From the NCBI GenBank assembly GCA_035549015.1, contig DASZRW010000130.1, positions 30,524-94,523 of the forward strand: 64,000 nucleotides of DNA, written 5' to 3'. Below are positions 34,757 to 43,951 of this stretch, one piece after another. A program made the position numbers and the translations under genes. This DNA is from JAFDZV01 sp035549015. GTDB taxonomy: Bacteria > Bacteroidota > Ignavibacteria > OLB7. Under the pieces are notes generated by a model, which made no database searches, was not told the origin of the DNA, and saw only the letters and a list, made by a program, of their open reading frames with translations. How positions within the stretch are numbered: position 1 is the first letter of the stretch; the number at the start of each line of letters is the position of its first letter.

Positions 34757-35755
34757 ATGAGACGCAGACAGTCAACGCATCGGCATTCGCAATCACGGCG
34801 CACGTTCGCCAGGGCACTCGGGCTTGCGGCTCTCGGAGCCGGCGCCGCGCCGCTGCATGTCTGGGGGCAGATTCTCGGCGACCATCGCATCCAACTGGTG
34901 AAGCACTCCACATTCGTGATGGGGCAGGTGGCGAACGTGAGCATCGTTCATGAGGACCAGGCTCATGCCCGGCGCGTGATCACCGATATCTTCGCCGAGC
35001 TGCGCCGCCTGGATGCCTTGATGAGCCTATACGATGCCGGGAGCGGGGTGAGCGCCATCAACAGAAGCGCCGGGAGGGAGGCTGTGCCGGTGGAGGATGA
35101 TTTGCGCGATCTGCTCCGGCGCTCCGCGCAGGTGTCCGCGGCAACGCATGGTGCGCTCGATATCACCGTGGAACCGTTGATGCGCCTCTGGGGATTTCGC
35201 GGCGGCCCGCGTACCTCGCGACCAACCGACAGCGATGTGCGCGCGGCTCTGGAATCGGTCGGGATGGGACGGCTGGTTGTTGAAGGCGCCGATGCCGGGC
35301 TTACGCGCGAGGGGGCTGCCGTCGATCTCGGCGGCGTTGCCGTTGGCTACGCGTTGGATCGCACTGCCGCGATCGCCCGCCGCGCAGGCATCGATTCGGC
35401 GTTGATAGAACTGAGCGGTGACTTCTACGCCATCGGTGCGCCGCCGGAAATGAGCGCCGGCTGGGAGATCGGCATCGTGGACCCACGGCACGAAGGACGA
35501 ATATTCCGCTCGCTCCGGATCCGCGATCAGGGGCTTTCCACGAGCGGCAACTACGCCTCCACCGTTGTCTACAACGCTCATCGCTACGGTCACATCTTCG
35601 ACCCGTCGCGCGGCCTTCCCGCCGAACGCCTTCTGAGCGCGACGGTTGTAGCCGATACGGCGTTCGCCTCCGATGCATACTCAACGGCGCTGTTCGTCTG
35701 TGGCGACCGGACGATTCTTCCCTCCGGCGCAACCGGCACATTGCTTCGAGCGTAG
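34757..35755 (+). CDS. apbE: FAD:protein FMN transferase, ApbE family
   Basis: 332 residues. The N-terminus RRTFARALGLAALGAGAAP looks like a Tat or Sec signal, so it acts in the periplasm. ApbE motifs are clear: MGQVANVSIV near the start, DLGGVAVGYALD, LSGDFYAIG, GLSTSGNY, HIFDPSRG and the Mg-binding ADTAFASDAYSTALFV near the end. The enzyme transfers FMN from FAD to the Thr of SGAT motifs; the substrate encoded two genes upstream fits. The gene begins 39 bp after the membrane protein gene. Confidence 0.92.
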   Translation: MRRRQSTHRHSQSRRTFARALGLAALGAGAAPLHVWGQILGDHRIQLVKHSTFVMGQVANVSIVHEDQAHARRVITDIFAELRRLDALMSLYDAGSGVSAINRSAGREAVPVEDDLRDLLRRSAQVSAATHGALDITVEPLMRLWGFRGGPRTSRPTDSDVRAALESVGMGRLVVEGADAGLTREGAAVDLGGVAVGYALDRTAAIARRAGIDSALIELSGDFYAIGAPPEMSAGWEIGIVDPRHEGRIFRSLRIRDQGLSTSGNYASTVVYNAHRYGHIFDPSRGLPAERLLSATVVADTAFASDAYSTALFVCGDRTILPSGATGTLLRA

Positions 35756-36130
35756 GCGCCGCCCGCAGCTCAGCCTGGGCGCACATGCTCGTCTCCGGGA
35801 AATCCGGATCCCCGATGTCGCAGACACCGTGGGGCCAAATGACATGGTGTCGCCGTTCTCATCACCGACATTCCATCCCGTTTCATAGTTTCGTTCGCAC
35901 GCATGCGGTGCGTGGCCCCGGGCCATTGATGCCGATGTCGTGCACTACCGGCAGCACCCCTCCAGTGAGATCGTGTGCGGCGCCAGGGCGGAAGCACCGT
36001 TCGCTCTCGTCCATGAGGATGGCCCATGAGGATGGTGACATAGGGCAAGGCTTATGTCGTGCCAACACATATCTTCGTGACGGCCGGCATCCGTTGCCGC
36101 AGTATCAACAGCATTCAGCAGTTCCACTTC
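35756..36130. other. 375-bp region before the amine oxidase gene
   Basis: Contains a 12-bp tandem duplication (CCATGAGGATGG at 36011-36022 and 36024-36035). No gene or clear promoter is seen. Confidence 0.45.
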
Positions 36131-37504
36131 ATGCAATCACGCCGCGAATTTCTCAAGCAGGCGGGTGCGTTTGCGCTCGGCGCGCCGTTTCTGATTGGGC
36201 GCGGTGCGAGGTTGTTCAAGCCCTCCTGCGTCATCGTCGGTGCGGGTCTTGCCGGGCTGGCCGCAGCCTACAGGCTTGGCGCTGCCGGGTGGAACGTGAC
36301 GATCATCGAGGCGCGCGATCGCATCGGCGGACGGGTGCTCAGCTACAGGCTTCCGGAGAACCCTTCGCTGGTCTGCGAGCTTGGCGCCGAATGGGTTGGC
36401 GCCAGCCACGAGCGGATCCAGGGGCTGTGCCGCGAGTTCGGCATCAGACTGCAGGATCACCGGTTCAAGATCACGCTGCTGAGCGACGGCGCCATCAAGC
36501 GCCCCGGAACCTGGCACTACACGCCCGCCTCGGAGGCTGCGTTCGAGAAACTCAAGCACGACTTCGAGAAGTACGGGCAGAAGGAGAAGGAACAGCTTGA
36601 TCGCTACGACTGGTGGACCGTGCTGGAGAAGATCGGTTTTTCGCAGGACGATCTGAGGCTGCGGGACCTGTTCGACAGCACCGACTTCGGCGAGTCGATC
36701 CGTGGTGTCTCCGCCTACGCCGCCGCATCGGAGTACTTCGAGTCCAGTCCCGAGAACGAGATGGATTTCAAGATGGAGGGGGGGAACAGCAGGCTCGTGG
36801 AGGAACTGGTTGCGCGGATAGGTCGCTCTGCGATACGGACGGGAATGCCTGTGGAGGAGATTCGGCAGCGGGCCGGCCGCGTGACGTTGACGGCGAAGGG
36901 GGAGACGTTCACGGCCGACGCATGCATCTGCACCGTCCCATCCCGCATGCTGGAGGCCATCCGGTTCGATCCGCCTCTTCCCTCGGCCCAGTCCGCGGCC
37001 GCACAGCAGCTGCAGTATGCCCGGATCATCAAGACCTCCGTTCTCTACAGCGAGCGTTTCTGGAGCGACGAGAACTTCTCCATGGTGAGCGACCGAACGG
37101 CACATTACTATTTCCACGCCACGCAGAACCAGCGCGATACCAACGCGGCGAACGGTGCTTCGCAGCAGGGAATCATCACCAGCTATGCGATCGGCGAGAA
37201 GGCCGATGTGCTTGCCGCGCAGTCGGACAAGAAGAAGATGGATATCGTCTCCAACGGTCTGATGGCGATCAACGAACACGCGTCGACGCTTGCGCGCGGT
37301 GTGGCGGCATATGCATGGCAGCGCGACCGTTGGACCGAGGGCGCCTACGCCGTCTATCGTCCCGGACAGTGGTTCGGCGTACGTCCGGTCCTTGCGAAGC
37401 CTCACGGGAAGGTGTTGTTCGCCGGCGAGCATCTTGCGGACTGGCAGGGCTTCATGGAGGGGGCGGTGGTAACCGGCGAGGAGGCCGCCGGCAGGCTGCT
37501 GTAG
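36131..37504 (+). CDS. Tat-exported FAD-dependent amine oxidase
   Basis: 457 residues. The N-terminus SRREFLKQAGAFALG is a twin-arginine signal, so it folds with FAD in the cytoplasm and is exported. The Rossmann motif VIVGAGLAGLAAAYRLG is followed by EARDRIGGRV, the FAD-ribityl site, and ends with LFAGEHLADWQGFMEGAVVTGEEAA, the FAD/aromatic-cage region of flavin monoamine oxidases. Probable substrates are amines or polyamines. It follows ApbE on the same strand after 375 bp; two exported flavoproteins in one locus suggest extracytosolic flavin redox chemistry, although this one binds FAD in the classical way and lacks SGAT. Confidence 0.85.
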   Translation: MQSRREFLKQAGAFALGAPFLIGRGARLFKPSCVIVGAGLAGLAAAYRLGAAGWNVTIIEARDRIGGRVLSYRLPENPSLVCELGAEWVGASHERIQGLCREFGIRLQDHRFKITLLSDGAIKRPGTWHYTPASEAAFEKLKHDFEKYGQKEKEQLDRYDWWTVLEKIGFSQDDLRLRDLFDSTDFGESIRGVSAYAAASEYFESSPENEMDFKMEGGNSRLVEELVARIGRSAIRTGMPVEEIRQRAGRVTLTAKGETFTADACICTVPSRMLEAIRFDPPLPSAQSAAAQQLQYARIIKTSVLYSERFWSDENFSMVSDRTAHYYFHATQNQRDTNAANGASQQGIITSYAIGEKADVLAAQSDKKKMDIVSNGLMAINEHASTLARGVAAYAWQRDRWTEGAYAVYRPGQWFGVRPVLAKPHGKVLFAGEHLADWQGFMEGAVVTGEEAAGRLL

Positions 37505-37653
37505 GGGGTGCTGTGGCTCCTTTCCCGGGAACAGATGCTGCAAGGCTCCGATCAACGATCGGAGTCTCTGCCACATATTCTCTTTATCGACATTCAGCAT
37601 CGCCGATCCTATGTGCCGTGCGGTACGCAGTCGGCAGCAGAATCGATGGCCGG

Positions 37654-39738
37654 CTATCGCACCACCCGCAGCATGATGCTGCGACTCGCCTCCCCCGCGC
37701 GAACGATGCAGTGATAGGTCCCGCTGGGCAATCGGGTAGTCGATAGGTGAATGCGATTCTCCCCGGCCGGCATCCACTGTTGGTCGAGCGATGCCGCCAC
37801 GACCCCCAACTGGTCCTGAACTTCAACCGAGACCAATGCCTCGTGGCCCAGGGTGAGCGGGATGGTTGTCCAGACCGAGCACGGCTGCGGATAGTTTGCT
37901 CCCACGGTCAGGAACTCCACCGCTGCATCCGCCGTGGCGGCCGAGGCAACTGCCTCTGCCGGTGCCGAGCCCGGGCCGCTGTTGCCGAGTGAATCGATCG
38001 CCACGATGCGATAGAACGCCGAAGGCTCCCCTTCGAAGTCCGTGTACGTTGTTGAAGGCGTCGTTCCAAGAAGCGCTGCCGGTGCAATGGGGACGTCCGG
38101 ACGATCGCCGCGGTACACCGCGTACTCACGCACGTCTCCCGAGGTCGATGGCGCCCAGGTGATCCGGTTGCCGTTGCTGTTGCGATCCACGGCAACGCCG
38201 CCGGCGGCATCCGGGCCCACGTTGTCGTACGCCTCGCCGGTTGCCGCAGCCGTGGTGTAGTGCGAACCGTTGCCGGAGTTGGCCATGACGAGGAAGCGAC
38301 TCGATACGGGAGCCGCCGCCGAGCCGGTGGCAACGGTTGGGACCACATGTGAGTAGAGCCCGCTTCCATCGGCAGGGACCGTATCGGCAACGGTCCAGCG
38401 TCCCTGCACGCCCGTTATCTTGGCTCCGGCAACCTGATCCTCCAGAAGGATGCTGTAGGAGATGATGCGATCGTTTGCACCTGCAACGTCGTCTGCATGG
38501 GATGCCCAGTAGACACGTACATGGCCGCCGTCATCCTCCGCAACATCGCACACCGCGGAGATGCCGAAGCTGCCCGGAACGCAGCCCCGAGGCCGGAAAC
38601 GTTCGCATGTCGATGTCGGCGTCCCGCCCGTGGACATGCCGCCCGTCACCAGAATCTCTCCGGTATACATGAGCGTTGCGGTATGAGCGCCCCGCTCGTA
38701 GATCATTGGCGGGAGAGTATGCCAGTCGTTGCTGCCGGTGTGATAGCACTCCACGTCGTTGGTGCGCGTATCCCACAGATGCTGCCAGCCTCCCGTTGCG
38801 ACGATATCACCGCTCGGCATGTGTACGAACTGCGCAAGCAGCCGCGGAGCTGCCATCGCCGCAGCCGGCTCCCAGCGATCGTGCGCCGCGTCGTAGAACA
38901 TGCAGTCCGAGAGCGACTGGCGATCCACCTCACCGCCGATCGAGATGATTCTGTTGTCGCAGAGCGATTCCAGCACAACGGAATTGCGCTTCGATGGGTA
39001 CGGCGCAGCGTACGACCACGAGTTCGTCACCGGATCGTAGATCTCGCAGGTCGGGTTGGCGGGCTGGGCCCAGTTGCTGGCGGCCGACGTATCGCTGGTG
39101 CCGCCGGTTACCAGCACGCGCCCGTCTGGCAGCTTCGCAACACCGAACGCCGTGCGGGGCAGGTTCATGCGCGCCGCCATCGTCCACTTGTTGGTGCGGG
39201 TGTCGTAGATCTCGCAGGTAGCGGTCGGCGCCCAGATCTGAAGATCGCGGTTTCCCATGCGCCCGCCGATCACCATCAACTGATAACGGTTCAGCACAAC
39301 TGCCGCATGCGTTTCGCGCGGGATATGCATCGGAGCGATGGTGGACCAGGAATTGGCCCATGGGTTGTACACGTCGCATGCCGTGGTGGCCATGCCGTTG
39401 CCGTTGTATCCGCCGATGAACATCACACGCCCATCCAGCATGAGCGCGGCGGTGTGCCCGGAACGAGCCGTCGGCATGTCCGGCACCCTCTGCCATCGAT
39501 CCGTGTAGGGATTGTAGATCGCACAGGTGAGTTGTACGGACTCGCCCCAGAAGTCATCGGCGCCGCCGGCCACGAGAACGCGCCCATCGAGCAGCAGCGT
39601 GGCGCTCTGCGTATGGCGCGGGTACGGCATCGACGCCGCAGCGGTCCACTGGCCCTGCGCCAGCAATGGGCTGCACGTTGCAAACGAAATGCCTGCGAGA
39701 AGCAGCAGTGTACGAAGTGGTCCGGTGTTCATCGGCAT
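37654..39738 (-). CDS. T9SS-type secreted kelch-repeat protein
   Basis: 694 residues with signal peptide (MPMNTGPLRTLLLLAGISFATCSPLLA). About seven kelch repeats span residues 25-390 (GRVLVAGGADDF, GRVMFIGGYNGNG, QLMVIGGRMGNR, GRVLVTGGTSDT, DIVATGGWQ, EILVTGGMSTGG), forming a propeller. A fibronectin-III-like domain follows (ITWAPSTSGDVREYAVYRGDRPDVPI), then a T9SS sorting domain: GANYPQPCSVWTTIPL, VEVQDQLGVV, LPSGTYHCIVRAGE and a basic end. Either of two Met codons (39738 or 39732) begins the signal. Likely a surface adhesin or carbohydrate-active accessory. Confidence 0.82.
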   Translation of the reverse strand: MPMNTGPLRTLLLLAGISFATCSPLLAQGQWTAAASMPYPRHTQSATLLLDGRVLVAGGADDFWGESVQLTCAIYNPYTDRWQRVPDMPTARSGHTAALMLDGRVMFIGGYNGNGMATTACDVYNPWANSWSTIAPMHIPRETHAAVVLNRYQLMVIGGRMGNRDLQIWAPTATCEIYDTRTNKWTMAARMNLPRTAFGVAKLPDGRVLVTGGTSDTSAASNWAQPANPTCEIYDPVTNSWSYAAPYPSKRNSVVLESLCDNRIISIGGEVDRQSLSDCMFYDAAHDRWEPAAAMAAPRLLAQFVHMPSGDIVATGGWQHLWDTRTNDVECYHTGSNDWHTLPPMIYERGAHTATLMYTGEILVTGGMSTGGTPTSTCERFRPRGCVPGSFGISAVCDVAEDDGGHVRVYWASHADDVAGANDRIISYSILLEDQVAGAKITGVQGRWTVADTVPADGSGLYSHVVPTVATGSAAAPVSSRFLVMANSGNGSHYTTAAATGEAYDNVGPDAAGGVAVDRNSNGNRITWAPSTSGDVREYAVYRGDRPDVPIAPAALLGTTPSTTYTDFEGEPSAFYRIVAIDSLGNSGPGSAPAEAVASAATADAAVEFLTVGANYPQPCSVWTTIPLTLGHEALVSVEVQDQLGVVAASLDQQWMPAGENRIHLSTTRLPSGTYHCIVRAGEASRSIMLRVVR

Positions 39739-40128
39739 TTGCGGTATGCATGAATGAAATACATGTCCGCCGGAGAATGGGAAGGTTGTTATCGGCAGTC
39801 CCGAACCACACAGCAGTGCCGGTCTGCCGGTGAAGGATGGTGCCGAATCAGTGGAGCGAATGTAGCACAAACGTCGTTAGCAGATATGCCAAAATATGGG
39901 ACAACGTCTGGGGGTTGTGCGATCCGTCTGCAGATGTGCGCGGGCGTCGATGCTTTCAACGCAAAAGGATAGGGGGGGCATGTGACGATGCCATGCCGGG
40001 CGGGAGGCCGGGCTGTAGATGCGGTGTGTTCTATGCGGCGAGTAGTTCAAACGAGCCGGGCATACGATGCATGAGCCGGCCCACTGTAGAGGACCGGCTC
40101 ACTGCGTCGATGCGTGGGGAGGGCGGCG
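39739..40128. other. 390-bp gap between minus-strand genes
   Basis: Contains TACATTCG on the minus strand (39857-39864), preceded by TGTGC exactly as the livK -7 box is, and the weak hairpin of the barrel gene (40073-40100). No gene is supported. Confidence 0.4.
40073..40100 (-). terminator. weak hairpin after the barrel protein gene
   Basis: GAGCCGG (40073-40079) pairs with CCGGCTC (40094-40100), extended by two further pairs, 29 bp after the stop. No T-run. Confidence 0.4.
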
Positions 40129-40785
40129 TCACAGCGAGAATATCAGGCCGCTGGTGATCTGCAGATCGCGGGCCTTCCATGATGAAGGGCTGGTAAACTG
40201 CTCTGCATGATTGGACTGCGTCAGCAGCCCGTAGGAATAGCGGGCATCGATCGCGATTGCGACATGCGAGGCGACCTGATAGGAGCATCCGCCACCGGCC
40301 TGCAGCGAGATGTTGACCGGCGAAACATCCGCAGCCTGAATCGCGGTGCTCTGGCCGTCGTTCGCCTGATATTCCTCCGCTGCCTTCAACAGTGTGCCGA
40401 TGTTGGTTCCGGCGACTGCATACACCTGGAACGTGGAGCCCACCGCAAGCTTGAAGTTGATCGGCAACTCCAGGTAGTTCATGTTGACGAGTGTGGAGTT
40501 GGATGGAATCGCGGGGCCGCCTGCGATCGCGAACCCGGTTCGCAATCCCTTGCGCACGTATTGCACGCCCGCCTGGAGACGAAAGATGGACGAGAGCGGA
40601 TAGGCGAACGACGCGCCGACGATCAGATCGTTTCTTGCGGCCTGCGTTGTGTTGGTTACCGATACGGCCCCCGGAACACTCAGGCCTGCGTTGATACCGA
40701 TTTCGATTGGCTGTGCATTCAGTCGTAGCATTCCTGCCAGCAGAATGATTGCCGGCATTGCAAGTAATGACGCTGCATGTTTCAT
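40129..40785 (-). CDS. outer-membrane beta-barrel protein
   Basis: 218 residues with a signal peptide (MKHAASLLAMPAIILLAGMLRLNA). The mature sequence has alternating strands (IEIGINAGLSVPGA, FRLQAGVQYVRKGLRTGF, NYLELPINFKLAV, YAVAGTNIG, ISLQAGGGCSYQV, DARYSYGLLT, LQITSGLIFSL), matching the PorT-like/OMP_b-brl_2 eight-stranded barrels. The start ATG at 40785 is fixed by GGAGGT seven bases upstream, one of the few strong ribosome sites in the window. Function unknown. Confidence 0.78.
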   Translation of the reverse strand: MKHAASLLAMPAIILLAGMLRLNAQPIEIGINAGLSVPGAVSVTNTTQAARNDLIVGASFAYPLSSIFRLQAGVQYVRKGLRTGFAIAGGPAIPSNSTLVNMNYLELPINFKLAVGSTFQVYAVAGTNIGTLLKAAEEYQANDGQSTAIQAADVSPVNISLQAGGGCSYQVASHVAIAIDARYSYGLLTQSNHAEQFTSPSSWKARDLQITSGLIFSL

Positions 40786-41379
40786 AGGAGGGACCTCCAC
40801 GAATTAGTTCCGATTTGGTTGCGTCAGAGACACGAATTTGAGCGCTTGTTGCAAAGCCGGTGCTCACGCAGGACGATACGGGACAACGCCACGATCATTT
40901 CCCGGATACGGCATTACTACTGTCTCCGCGGGAATTACACTCGGTTCCCTCCGGCATCGACTCCGGACGTGACGACTATCGGAGCGCGCCGGGTGGCGCA
41001 TGTCGTGCTCCGATGGAAATCAACACACGGCTGTACATGCCGTGATGAACCGTTGCTATCGATGGCAACGTACGCACCGTACATGATCCCTATGTGAGCG
41101 GGGATCCGGCGTGACGAGTTGCTGATCGGAATTCATCGATGCAGAATGCACGATTGCACCGGCTGGTACAATGCCACGGCGCCATACCATGGCGGCATTC
41201 GGACGGACGATGAATACCCGGAAACGGGCTCAGCGACTCATGAACTGATGTTGGCAGAATCGGAATCTGTGGTTGCGGCGCTTTGGACCTCGCAACAACG
41301 GGACAAAGATATATGCATTGGGCAAACCAGGCAACTATCTCCGCCGGAATTACCCGATGGCATTTGGCCAGGGGCCGGT
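40786..41379. other. 594-bp intergenic region
   Basis: Holds the barrel gene's leader and a near-perfect 20-bp palindrome at 41051-41070 (CGTTGC, ATCGAT core, GCAACG). No protein gene is supported. Confidence 0.45.
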
Positions 41380-42156
41380 TCAGCCTTGAAGCTCGCGCAG
41401 GCTTTGCTCGAGAAAGGCCAGTTGATCGCTCGCCTCGTGAATGCGGGTGGCGAACCGTTCATTGTCCAGCTGCGAACCGGAGCGGCTCGAGATCGAGACC
41501 ACGCGAATGTGGTTCACCTCGATCGCGTTCGCGATAATGTCCAGCTGATGCCCGAGTTCATGAAGCTTCCCCTGCAGCGAGAGCACGGAATCAAGAAGGT
41601 CGCGACGTGCCTCCACAATGATCTCCAGTTCCGCACGCGTCGATGCGGTTGGGGCTGCCTCGAGACGGGACTCGTAGGCGGCGAGTTCCTCGCGCAGAGC
41701 GTTGGGATTGTAATTGCGCAGGTGGCGTTCGGTCTGTGCTATTTCGGAATGCAGTGAGTGAAGGCGCCGGCGCGCGTCGCGAAGCACGCCGCCGTAGCCC
41801 TGGAACAGTTTCCTGCTGTGCCGCGGAGAGCGGCGTATGGCACGGAGTGTAAGGCGGATGGTGCTGACCGCTCCGTGATACTTCTTGCGTGATGCCGCTA
41901 CGCGCCGCGCCTGATCGATCTTGTAGAGTCCGTTGTTGACGTGGTGCATGAGCGGCGCCCATGCGCTGTTCCCGGAGCGGAGCGGGCGGCGAGTATCGCC
42001 GCCGATGATGATGCGGTCGCTGAAACCGTCGGTTCCCGTGCGCACAAATCCCGCGACGAAGTCGAAGACGCGCGACACCACGCGCCCCAGCAGGGCGCCG
42101 CCTGGGCGCGAAGTTGAATCGAAGGGCCTGTCGCGATCGTGTTCCATAGTCTCCAT
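41380..42156 (-). CDS. hypothetical coiled-coil protein
   Basis: About 258 residues, no family recognised. The N-terminal third is mixed (GALLGRVVSRVFDFVAGFVRTG, possibly membrane-associating), then a long charged helical region with heptad-like spacing (LRDARRRLHSLHSEIAQTERHLRN, ALREELAAYESRLEA, LEIIVEARRDLLDSVLSLQGKLHELGHQLDII). No catalytic motif. Length and amphipathic helices suggest a scaffold or membrane-remodelling protein. Met at 42156 or 42147 may start it; the upstream Arg-rich codons are unlikely. Confidence 0.5.
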   Translation of the reverse strand: METMEHDRDRPFDSTSRPGGALLGRVVSRVFDFVAGFVRTGTDGFSDRIIIGGDTRRPLRSGNSAWAPLMHHVNNGLYKIDQARRVAASRKKYHGAVSTIRLTLRAIRRSPRHSRKLFQGYGGVLRDARRRLHSLHSEIAQTERHLRNYNPNALREELAAYESRLEAAPTASTRAELEIIVEARRDLLDSVLSLQGKLHELGHQLDIIANAIEVNHIRVVSISSRSGSQLDNERFATRIHEASDQLAFLEQSLRELQG

Positions 42157-42387
42157 GTGCTCTGATGCGCCACAAGATACGAACCGGAGCCGCGCCGCCG
42201 CCAGCCGGGGCGCCCGGCCTTCCAATCATTCAGACTTCCATTCTCGGTGATGTGCGGTATGCGAACCACCGCACGGATTGTTTCATCGCCGCGATGCGTT
42301 CCTATCGTTACAGGCGATAATCCACCGATTCGCGATATTGAGTCGCTCAATCCTCGCGTAATTCAGCATTCACAAGTGCCAATATCC

Positions 42388-43785
42388 ATGTCGTACCGCA
42401 TTGAACGTGACACCATGGGGGAGATGCAGGTTCCCTCGGATCGCTACTACGGAGCACAGACTGCCCGCTCGCTTCAGAACTTCAGGATCGGCGGCGACCG
42501 ATTCCCTCGCGAGATGGTGCGCGCCCTTGGCATTCTGAAGAAGGCCGCCGCCATCACCAACCGCGAGCTGGGATTGCTTCCGGCCGACAAGGCGGAACTG
42601 ATTGTCCGGGCCGCCGATGAGGTGATCGATGGAAGGCTGGACGATCACTTCCCGCTCGTCGTCTGGCAGACCGGCAGCGGCACACAGACCAACATGAATG
42701 CGAACGAGGTGATCGCCAACCGTGCAATCGAGATGGCGGGAGGGGAGCTTGGTTCGAAGAAGCCGATCCATCCCAACGACGATGTGAACAAGGCGCAGTC
42801 ATCGAACGATACCTTCCCCACGGCGATGCACATCGCCGCGGCCGAGCGCGTTGTGCGGCATCTCGTGCCGCGGGTGGAGGCGCTGCGCGACACGCTGCGC
42901 GCCAAGAGCACGCAGTTCGCCCGGATCGTCAAGATCGGCCGCACGCACCTTATGGATGCAACGCCGTTGACGCTTGGCCAGGAGATATCCGGCTGGGTTC
43001 AGCAGTTGGAGAACGATCTGCATCGCATCGCTCTTGCCCTGGACGGCCTCTATGAACTGGCATTGGGTGGCACGGCCGTCGGCACCGGACTGAACACCCA
43101 CCCCGATTTCGCCGTGAAGGGTGCCGCCGCGATTGCCGGGCTTACCAGGCTTCCGTTCCGTTCCGCGCCGAACAAGTTCGAATCGCTCGCGGCGCACGAT
43201 GCCATCGTCTTCATGTCCGGCGCCTTGAAGACGCTCGCCTGCTCGCTCATGAAGATCGCAAACGATGTACGCTGGCTTGCCTCCGGACCGCGCAGCGGCA
43301 TCGGAGAGATTCTGATTCCGGAGAACGAGCCGGGCAGTTCCATCATGCCGGGGAAGGTGAACCCCACGCAGTCCGAGGCGATGACCATGGTCTGCGCCCA
43401 GGTGATCGGCAACGACACCGCGATCGGCGTTGGCGGAATGTCCGGCAACTTCGAGCTGAACGTCTTCAAGCCGTTGATGATCTTCAATCTGCTCAACTCG
43501 ATTCGCCTGCTCGGCGATGCCTGCGAGAGCTTCAACGAACACTGCGCGGTCGGGATCGAGCCCGATCCCGCGGGCATTCAGAAGCACCTGGAGAACTCGC
43601 TCATGCTGGTCACGGCGCTCAACCCGCACATCGGCTACGACAACGCCGCGGCGATCGCCAAGAAGGCGCACAAGGAAGGAACCACGCTCAGGCAGGCTGC
43701 GCTGGCACTCGGACTTCTTACCGATGAACAGTTCACCGAGTGGGTGCGCCCCGAAACGATGATAGCGCCGAGCGCCGAACTGTAG
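42388..43785 (+). CDS. fumC: class II fumarate hydratase
   Basis: 465 residues of the aspartase/fumarase superfamily; converts fumarate and malate in the TCA cycle. The N-terminus DTMGEMQVPSDRYYGAQTARSLQNF, GRTHLMDATPLTLGQE, and the signature GSSIMPGKVNPTQ (about residues 317-329, with catalytic Ser) are all present, and VVWQTGSGTQTNMNANEVIANR is the active-site segment. The start at 42388 gives the usual N-terminus; the 47 upstream open codons are not conserved. A terminator hairpin follows 25 bp after the stop. Confidence 0.96.
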   Translation: MSYRIERDTMGEMQVPSDRYYGAQTARSLQNFRIGGDRFPREMVRALGILKKAAAITNRELGLLPADKAELIVRAADEVIDGRLDDHFPLVVWQTGSGTQTNMNANEVIANRAIEMAGGELGSKKPIHPNDDVNKAQSSNDTFPTAMHIAAAERVVRHLVPRVEALRDTLRAKSTQFARIVKIGRTHLMDATPLTLGQEISGWVQQLENDLHRIALALDGLYELALGGTAVGTGLNTHPDFAVKGAAAIAGLTRLPFRSAPNKFESLAAHDAIVFMSGALKTLACSLMKIANDVRWLASGPRSGIGEILIPENEPGSSIMPGKVNPTQSEAMTMVCAQVIGNDTAIGVGGMSGNFELNVFKPLMIFNLLNSIRLLGDACESFNEHCAVGIEPDPAGIQKHLENSLMLVTALNPHIGYDNAAAIAKKAHKEGTTLRQAALALGLLTDEQFTEWVRPETMIAPSAEL

Positions 43786-43810
43786 GGTTCGTACAACGAT
43801 TCAATCAAGA

Positions 43811-43840
43811 CGGCCCTGTGGACTGTGCTTCACGGGGCCG
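43811..43840 (+). terminator. hairpin terminator after fumC
   Basis: CGGCCCTGTG (43811-43820) with CACGGGGCCG (43831-43840), one G-U pair, loop of ten, followed by CTTTGGTTTG. The tail is only moderately T-rich. Confidence 0.6.
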
Positions 43841-43846
43841 CTTTGG

Positions 43847-43878
43847 TTTGCATTGCACCAACTGCCCGGCTATCTTCT
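43847..43878 (+). promoter_or_regulatory. candidate promoter of the Cys-rich protein gene
   Basis: TTTG (43847-43850), 20 nt, TATCTTCT (43871-43878), 74 bp before the start codon. Confidence 0.45.
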
Positions 43879-43951
43879 CGTCCTGGAATTGACACCAGTA
43901 ATCACACGGACCTTCCCCCGCTCCATCAAGGAAACCCAATGGGAGGTCATT

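Noticed and set aside
41119..41757. 212-codon plus-strand frame over the coiled-coil gene
   Set aside because: Overlaps the opposite-strand gene for half its length and has no protein-like pattern.
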